Source: CBDFHJ01 sp965247635 (GTDB lineage Bacteria > Chloroflexota > Dehalococcoidia > Lucifugimonadales > Australimonadaceae). Taken from it: a stretch of DNA of 64,000 bases. The stretch lies in NCBI GenBank assembly GCA_965247635.1, contig CBDFHJ010000009.1, positions 62,001-126,000 on the forward strand. The letters run 5' to 3'. The notes below the pieces were generated by a model. The model was not told the origin of the DNA. It searched no databases and was given only the letters and a program-made list of their open reading frames with translations. Positions 58,892 through 64,000 of this stretch are shown piece after piece (the first letter of the stretch is position 1; each line of letters opens with the position of its first letter). Both the position numbers and the translations under genes were made by a program.

Positions 58892-60226
58892 GAGGTATCT
58901 TCAAAAAGTGTGTAAACAGTCAGGCGGTGTACCCTCTCTCTGAACAACACGGGCTCGAGGCCCAAGAGAGGAGATAGACCGCCCATGAGGAAGGAAAGCA
59001 CTGAGAGTAGGTCGGAGTCAAGGCCGGAGTGGGAGCAGTTGGAGGATTGGGTGCGAAGCCAGGTCCAGAGGCTGATCCAGGAGTTGCTGGAGGAGGAGGT
59101 GACGGCGTTTCTGGGAAGGGCGAAGTCGGCGCTCAGATCCGACTCGGACAACGATACCGGCTATCGGAACGGATACGGCAGAGCCCGGAGGCTTACGCTG
59201 AGTTCGGGAACGATACAGCTGAGGCGGCCGCGAGTCCGCGATACCGAGGAGCAGTTCGAGAGCCGGCTGCTGCCGCTGTTCGTCAACAGGACCAGGAAGG
59301 TTGCTGAGTTGATCCCCGAGCTGTACCTGCACGGTCTATCCGAAGGCGACTTCGATCTGGCTTTGCGGGGGCTGCTGGGAGAGGACGCACCGGTATCGGC
59401 GAGCACGGTGGCCCGGTTGAAGTCCAAGTGGAACGATGAGCTTGCCCAATGGCGCAGCCGGCCCCTAGATGACCTGGAAGTGGTCTACATGTGGGTGGAT
59501 GGAGTCTACGTCAAGGCTGGTCTTGAGAAGGAGAAGGCGGCAGTACTGGTGGTGGTGAGCGCTGTTCCCGGATACAGGGAGTCCACAGAGAACTGGTCCG
59601 ATGTGCTCAGGGACATGAGGCGCCGCGGGCTGGAGTGCCCGAGGCTGGTGGTTGGGGACGGACACCTGGGCATCTGGGGAGCTCTGCGCAACGTCTATCC
59701 GCAGGCGGCAGAGCAACGCTGCTGGAACCACAAGATCGTAAACGTGCTCGCCAAGCTTCCAAAGCGACAACAGGACCAGGCCAAGCTCATGCTGCGTACT
59801 ATCCCCTACGCGCCGACTCGGACAGAGGCTGAGCGGCTCAGGACGGTGTTCACCAGGTGGTGCGGCGACCATTCCTACGAGGCGGCCTCAGAGGCCTTGG
59901 AGCGGGACTGGGACCGCATGGTCACCTTCTATGACTTCCCAAAGGAGCACTGGGGGCACCTTCGCACGACGAACCCGGTAGAATCACCCTTCGCGGCCCT
60001 CAGGCTTCGGACCGATGCCGCCAAGCGCTACAAGAGGGTCGATCGGGCGATAGCGGTGATCTGGAAAATGTTGATGGTCGCCGAACAGCGCTTCAGGCGT
60101 CTGAAGGCCCCTGAGTTGATCGAAGACGTCTACCTCGGCGCACAGTATGCGGATGGAATCGCCATTGAATCAACGGCTGAGAAGGTCGCCGCCTGATGTC
60201 GTTTACACACCTATTGACGTAACCTC
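58892..60226 (+). mobile_element. IS256-family insertion sequence, copy 3 (1335 bp, internal deletion)
   Basis: Ends identical to copy 1 (left and right type), but 33 bases are missing within the transposase. Flanking octamers GGGAGCCG and GTCTCAGA do not match, so no target duplication is seen. Inserted in the PT-linker part of the LamG-like gene. Confidence 0.9.
58985..60196 (+). CDS. IS256-family transposase, copy 3, with an 11-residue deletion
   Basis: 403 residues instead of 414. Missing are the 11 residues AALSDGSKVVV near position 193, by deletion of 33 bases between two GGTGGTGGTG repeats. The frame remains open and the three acidic residues are kept, but the deletion removes a core beta strand after the first Asp, so the protein is probably inactive. 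Otherwise identical to copy 4 at nearly all positions. Confidence 0.92.
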   Translation: MRKESTESRSESRPEWEQLEDWVRSQVQRLIQELLEEEVTAFLGRAKSALRSDSDNDTGYRNGYGRARRLTLSSGTIQLRRPRVRDTEEQFESRLLPLFVNRTRKVAELIPELYLHGLSEGDFDLALRGLLGEDAPVSASTVARLKSKWNDELAQWRSRPLDDLEVVYMWVDGVYVKAGLEKEKAAVLVVVSAVPGYRESTENWSDVLRDMRRRGLECPRLVVGDGHLGIWGALRNVYPQAAEQRCWNHKIVNVLAKLPKRQQDQAKLMLRTIPYAPTRTEAERLRTVFTRWCGDHSYEAASEALERDWDRMVTFYDFPKEHWGHLRTTNPVESPFAALRLRTDAAKRYKRVDRAIAVIWKMLMVAEQRFRRLKAPELIEDVYLGAQYADGIAIESTAEKVAA

Positions 60227-60503
60227 GTCTCAGAGTCGCGGTCGGCCTAGGTGTTGGCGTCGCGGTGGGAGTAGGGGTCGGAGTGGGCGTCGGTGTGGTG
60301 CCGGAAACCACAATGACAGTCGGTGTCGGACTTGGCGTCGGACTAGGTGTAGGCGAAGGGGTAAGGGTTGGGGTTGGTTCGATGGTCGAAACGGTCTCGA
60401 CCGTCGAAGTTGGTGTTGGTGTAGACGGCGCTGCTAAGTTACAGACGACTGCGAGGAGAACACCGCCCACTAACATGAAAAGCCAGGACATCCTCGACCG
60501 CAT
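60227..60503 (-). pseudogene. LamG-like secreted protein, N-terminal part with signal peptide
   Basis: Starts MRSRMSWLFMLVGGVLLAVV, an export signal with Cys21 in a lipobox-like but imperfect context (AVVC), followed by a Thr/Pro-rich linker of about 70 residues. It runs into the right end of IS copy 3 at 60227. Frame is compatible with direct joining to 58891. Confidence 0.78.
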
Positions 60504-60577
60504 CGCCTCAGTTTAGGGATGTCTCAGCTTAACGACAACTATGCGGTCTAGATAGCTCAACAAGCTACAGCTGTTTT

Positions 60578-60664
60578 TGGTGCCGAGGAGGAGATTTGAA
60601 CTCCTACAGGCTTTCGCCCACTGCCCCCTCAAGACAGCGTGTCTACCAATTCCACCACCTCGGC
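60578..60664 (-). tRNA. tRNA-Leu (GAG), CCA encoded
   Basis: On the minus strand acceptor GCCGAGG/CCTCGGC, anticodon stem CTGTC/GGCAG with loop TTGAGGG (anticodon GAG), a long variable arm TGGGCGAAAGCCT and T arm GGAGT, TCAAAT, CTCC. Class II tRNA with encoded CCA. Confidence 0.92.
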
Positions 60665-60829
60665 ACACGCTACCCGTTCCTTCCGGACAAGCGCCCGGCA
60701 AAGGGCCTGGCCAGGCCTCAGCCAAGCGGGCCGGACAGCCCAATCACCATACCATACCGTGCCGTTGGGCCGGTGCTATGCTATCTCAAACGGCGGCATC
60801 GCTACGGGACGTAAGGAGTAGATGACGAG

Positions 60830-61558
60830 ATGAGATTAGGTGGGCTCAACGACCCCATGGGACAGATGCTTCTCGCGCAATTGGAACATGGCGACGCCTA
60901 CGAAATCGTCGAACGCGATGGTGGGCTTATAGATGCAATGCCCGCCGTGCGATATTTTCTGCCATTCAGCAAGTGGCCCAGTTACGAACGCCGCGCCATG
61001 CGGTTCGTCAGAGGGCAAGTCCTGGATATAGGGTGCGGCGCTGGCAGGCATTGCCTATACCTTCAGGCGAGGGGATTCGATGTGATGGGTATCGACGCGT
61101 CACCTGGGGCGGTCGAGGTAACGCGACGTCGAGGCGTTCGGCAGGTGAGATTGTTGTCCATCGAGGACGTCAGCCCCGCTCTCGGTATATTCGACGCCGT
61201 GCTCCTCATGGGAAACAACTTCGGTCTGCTGCGTAGCGCCACCAAGAGCCGCCAGATTCTGCGGAAGCTGGCACGCGCTACCAGTCCATCTGGGCGGATC
61301 ATTGCCGAGGTCCGGGACCCCTATCGGACTACCGACCCAGAACACCTTGCATACCATAGCCGGAATCGGAGCCGTGGACGTTTAGGGGGCCAGCTGCGAC
61401 TGCGCGTTCGATACAGGTACCACGCACCGCCATGGTTCGACTATCTTTTTGCCTCACCGGAAGAGGTGCGGAAGATCGTGGGTGGGAGTGAATGGCGAGT
61501 GCGTGCCTTCCTCGACGACGGAGGGCCTCAGTATTGTGTTGTGCTGGACAAAGCCTAA
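60830..61558 (+). CDS. Class I SAM-dependent methyltransferase
   Basis: 242 residues. SAM motif I is VLDIGCGAGRHCLYLQ near 65-80, followed by VMGIDASPGAVEV near 88; post-motif DAVLLMGNNFGLL near 123. Substrate unknown. The first 55 residues (RYFLPFSKWPSYERRAM) are typical of small-molecule methyltransferases of this type. AAGGAG lies upstream of ATG 60830. IS copy 4 begins three bases after the stop. Confidence 0.83.
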   Translation: MRLGGLNDPMGQMLLAQLEHGDAYEIVERDGGLIDAMPAVRYFLPFSKWPSYERRAMRFVRGQVLDIGCGAGRHCLYLQARGFDVMGIDASPGAVEVTRRRGVRQVRLLSIEDVSPALGIFDAVLLMGNNFGLLRSATKSRQILRKLARATSPSGRIIAEVRDPYRTTDPEHLAYHSRNRSRGRLGGQLRLRVRYRYHAPPWFDYLFASPEEVRKIVGGSEWRVRAFLDDGGPQYCVVLDKA

Positions 61559-61561
61559 GGC

Positions 61562-62929
61562 GAGGTATCTTCAAAAAGTGTGTAAACAGTCAGGCGGTGT
61601 ACCCTCTCTCTGAACAACACGGGCTCGAGGCCCAAGAGAGGAGATAGACCGCCCATGAGGAAGGAAAGCACTGAGAGTAGGTCGGAGTCAAGGCCGGAGT
61701 GGGAGCAGTTGGAGGATTGGGTGCGAAGCCAGGTCCAGAGGCTGATCCAGGAGTTGCTGGAGGAGGAGGTGACGGCGTTTCTGGGAAGGGCGAAGTCGGC
61801 GCTCAGATCCGACTCGGACAACGATACCGGCTATCGGAACGGATACGGCAGAGCCCGGAGGCTTACGCTGAGTTCGGGAACGATACAGCTGAGGCGGCCG
61901 CGAGTCCGCGATACCGAGGAGCAGTTCGAGAGCCGGCTGCTGCCGCTGTTCGTCAACAGGACCAGGAAGGTTGCTGAGTTGATCCCCGAGCTGTACCTGC
62001 ACGGTCTATCCGAAGGCGACTTCGATCTGGCTTTGCGGGGGCTGCTGGGAGAGGACGCACCGGTATCGGCGAGCACGGTGGCCCGGTTGAAGTCCAAGTG
62101 GAACGATGAGCTTGCCCAATGGCGCAGCCGGCCCCTAGATGACCTGGAAGTGGTCTACATGTGGGTGGATGGAGTCTACGTCAAGGCTGGTCTTGAGAAG
62201 GAGAAGGCGGCAGTACTGGTGGTGGTGGCGGCCCTGAGCGACGGGAGCAAGGTGGTGGTGAGCGCTGTTCCCGGATACAGGGAGTCCACAGAGAACTGGT
62301 CCGATGTGCTCAGGGACATGAGGCGCCGCGGGCTGGAGTGCCCGAGGCTGGTGGTTGGGGACGGACACCTGGGCATCTGGGGAGCTCTGCGCAACGTCTA
62401 TCCGCAGGCGGCAGAGCAACGCTGCTGGAACCACAAGATCGTAAACGTGCTCGCCAAGCTTCCAAAGCGACAACAGGACCAGGCCAAGCTCATGCTGCGT
62501 ACTATCCCCTACGCGCCGACTCGGACAGAGGCTGAGCGGCTCAGGACGGTGTTCACCAGGTGGTGCGGCGACCATTCCTACGAGGCGGCCTCAGAGGCCT
62601 TGGAGCGGGACTGGGACCGCATGGTCACCTTCTATGACTTCCCAAAGGAGCACTGGGGGCACCTTCGCACGACGAACCCGGTAGAATCACCCTTCGCGGC
62701 CCTCAGGCTTCGGACCGATGCCGCCAAGCGCTACAAGAGGGTCGATCGGGCGATAGCGGTGATCTGGAAAATGTTGATGGTCGCCGAACAGCGCTTCAGG
62801 CGTCTGAAGGCCCCTGAGTTGATCGAAGACGTCTACCTCGGTGCACAGTATGCGGATGGAATCGCCATTGAATCAACGGCTGAGAAGGTCGCCGCCTGAT
62901 GCCGTTTACACACCTATTGACGTAACCTC
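61562..62929 (+). mobile_element. IS256-family insertion sequence, copy 4 (1368 bp)
   Basis: Full-length copy with left and right ends as in copy 1. Flanking octamers CCTAAGGC and ACCTTTCC differ, so no target duplication. In direct orientation with copy 3, 1.3 kb apart, forming a composite-like arrangement around tRNA-Leu and the methyltransferase. The right flank runs into a 22-base C run. Confidence 0.92.
61655..62899 (+). CDS. IS256-family transposase, copy 4
   Basis: Intact 414-residue transposase with the same acidic residues as copy 1 (VDGVYVK, VVGDGHLGIW, NPVESPFAALR). It has Asp in LRDMRRRG, where copy 1 has Gly. The leader hairpin with GGCGGT and ACCGCC is present. It is probably functional and could act in trans on the defective copies. 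Confidence 0.95.
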   Translation: MRKESTESRSESRPEWEQLEDWVRSQVQRLIQELLEEEVTAFLGRAKSALRSDSDNDTGYRNGYGRARRLTLSSGTIQLRRPRVRDTEEQFESRLLPLFVNRTRKVAELIPELYLHGLSEGDFDLALRGLLGEDAPVSASTVARLKSKWNDELAQWRSRPLDDLEVVYMWVDGVYVKAGLEKEKAAVLVVVAALSDGSKVVVSAVPGYRESTENWSDVLRDMRRRGLECPRLVVGDGHLGIWGALRNVYPQAAEQRCWNHKIVNVLAKLPKRQQDQAKLMLRTIPYAPTRTEAERLRTVFTRWCGDHSYEAASEALERDWDRMVTFYDFPKEHWGHLRTTNPVESPFAALRLRTDAAKRYKRVDRAIAVIWKMLMVAEQRFRRLKAPELIEDVYLGAQYADGIAIESTAEKVAA

Positions 62930-63158
62930 ACCTTTCCCCAAAAGACCTTGGTAGCCAGGTCACCACCCCCCCCCCCCCCCCCCCCCCTAACTCCCATGCA
63001 TACGCTAGCGACCAGACGCTGGCGGCTAGTGAGAGGTAGACCAGTGGCGTTGCGCCAGGCGAACTGCGACGTCTCCATGCCACAAGGGCAACGGCGGCCG
63101 AAAGGGCGCTTCCAACGAGCAAAGCCAACACAAACGGTGTGGAGTCCCAGTGCACCAT
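62930..63158 (-). pseudogene. Histidine-kinase N-terminal 7TM-type membrane region, truncated
   Basis: The minus-strand frame from ATG 63158 reads MVHWDSTPFVLALLVGSALS, then VALVAWRRRSSPGATPLVYL and VWSLAYAWEL, the start of the 7TM region that precedes many bacterial histidine kinases. It ends after about 57 residues in a poly-Gly run from a 22-base G tract, then the IS copy 4 edge. Only a fragment remains. Confidence 0.55.
62966..62987. repeat. Homopolymer of 22 C
   Basis: Longest homopolymer in the window, 36 bases from the end of IS copy 4. Long G runs also arise from two-colour sequencing, so this may be an assembly join. Confidence 0.9.
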
Positions 63159-63282
63159 GGTTCCTCGCAGCGAGGATTATAATCGCTTCAGCCCCGTCAT
63201 AACTGGGTCGTCATCGCTGAGCAACACGCTAGGATGGGCCATGCGCTGCTCCCGCGTTAGCAGGATGATGGCCCGGGTCGTT

Positions 63283-63720
63283 CCCTTACTCTGATACGCA
63301 GGTGATAGTGCTTCCGTGGTCCTGAACAGTACCGCATACGATATACGATCGAGAGCCCAAGACCGATTCCCTGGCCAACCTCAATGGCGGTGAAAAAGGT
63401 TCAAAAATTCGGTCAAGGTGGTCCGTCGCGATGCCAGCCTCGTTGTCGGAGGTTTTAATCTGGACCGATGGACGGTCTGGAGCTAGTGTCAGAGACACGG
63501 TGATCTTTCCGGCATCTCGCTGGTCAGACAGGGCGTCGGCCGAATTCTGGAACGAGTTGATAAAGACTGACCCAAGTTAAAGGGCATTGCCCCGTACCAG
63601 GGGCAGCCCCTCGCTAACCTCGCACTCCACGGTGATGTTCCTGAGCCGGAGCCGCTCGCCCAAAAGCAGCAATGTATTGTCCAAAGCTGTTTCCAGATTC
63701 ACTCGCTCGGGAAGGGACTA
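63283..63720 (-). pseudogene. Degenerate histidine-kinase catalytic domain
   Basis: Minus-strand remnants in order: LNLETALDNTLLLLGERLRL, ITVECEVSEGLPLVRGNAL then a stop, LGSVFINSFQNSADALSDQR (N-box-like), IKTSDNEAGIATDHLDRIFE (D/F boxes) and, in another frame, GQGIGLGLSIVY (G box). At least one stop and one frameshift break it. Lies upstream of the 7TM fragment, so two different kinase genes were once adjacent. Confidence 0.7.
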
Positions 63721-64000
63721 CGTGGTTGAGCACGGTAACCGCCGGGTATAGGCGTTCAAGTTGGATGTTCCCATACCCACGCCCTAGATACCCTCCCCCT
63801 CAATAGCAGGCTCGGCCACTCTACAAGGTCGTGTTACCGTGTGCTTGCCAGTCAGCGCCGTCGGGGAGCCGGGACCTGCCCGCGCGCGGGGTCCTCTTGG
63901 TCAGTGGTTACGTCATCCCTTTGCAGGGTTGGCACCCAGCCAGGGTGTGTGAACATACTCTAGCCGAGGCGAGACCCTTAACTAAGGCTTTCCGGTGAGC
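63721..64000. other. Right end of the window, no supported gene
   Basis: About 280 bases. No frame with family features; the sequence may hold more of the decayed kinase. Confidence 0.5.

Overview
The window looks like part of a Chloroflexota genome, probably Dehalococcoidia/SAR202-like. This is an inference. It rests on high GC, many small separate transcription units, LigB-type dioxygenases next to an amidohydrolase, a fumarylacetoacetase-like protein and paired alpha/beta hydrolases, PT-linker secreted proteins, SCO1664 and DUF3090 proteins side by side, and repeated palindromic spacers. No rRNA or single-copy taxonomic marker beyond rpsO/pnp is present to fix it.

Layout. 0-4.3 kb: partial panD, a PEBP lipoprotein, a LON-domain protein, Nudix, NAD kinase, ispH. 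4.4-10 kb: a catabolic-looking cluster (VOC protein, amidohydrolase, two LigB-like dioxygenases) with a lower-GC MDR oxidoreductase between two copies of a 75-bp repeat. 10-15.9 kb: inositol monophosphatase family, SCO1664, DUF3090, prs, purM, and a beta-propeller lipoprotein. 16-20.3 kb: a kelch/PT-linker secreted protein broken by two IS256-family copies. 20.3-24.3 kb: pilC, pilB (frameshifted at a G tract), a frameshifted ribbon-helix-helix gene and cheR. 24.9-28.5 kb: an atypical LuxR-type regulator, two stand-alone RAM-domain proteins, tRNA-Met, NIPSNAP, and an alpha/beta hydrolase. 28.9-34 kb: an overlapping operon of two GT4 glycosyltransferases and a ROK kinase, then purA. 34-38.7 kb: FAH protein, membrane proteins, SDR, and APH-type phosphotransferase. 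38.7-41.7 kb: dapB-asd-dapA (lysine/DAP). 41.7-49.3 kb: DUF3352 protein, small membrane proteins, rpsO-pnp, and marR-MATE. 49.4-51.2 kb: amt-glnK. 51.6-57.8 kb: MFS, AEC, alpha/beta hydrolase, ABC-2 exporter, tRNA-Cys, and a PPOX-fold protein. 57.9-64 kb: a LamG-like secreted protein split by a third IS copy, tRNA-Leu, a methyltransferase, a fourth IS copy, and remnants of histidine kinases.

How it works together. Housekeeping runs through purine/PRPP synthesis (prs, purM, purA), DAP/lysine synthesis, isoprenoid (ispH), pantothenate (panD), NADP supply and ammonium uptake. The accessory layer is aromatic/xenobiotic-type catabolism, export pumps, a type IV pilus/secretion ATPase with its platform protein, and secreted repeat proteins. 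The four IS copies are almost identical and both interrupted structural genes are secreted PT-linker proteins. Only one copy keeps a target-site duplication, so the IS-bounded junctions should be treated as rearranged or possibly misassembled.

Most interesting signals: a glycosyltransferase that has lost its active-site motifs, co-transcribed and overlapping with an intact paralogue; recurring extended -10 promoters with apparently leaderless dapB and marR; three 11-bp-spaced pentamers upstream of amt; a hairpin that sequesters the IS transposase start; an IS copy carrying the same terminal repeat at both ends; and two small TA-flanked MITE-like elements.
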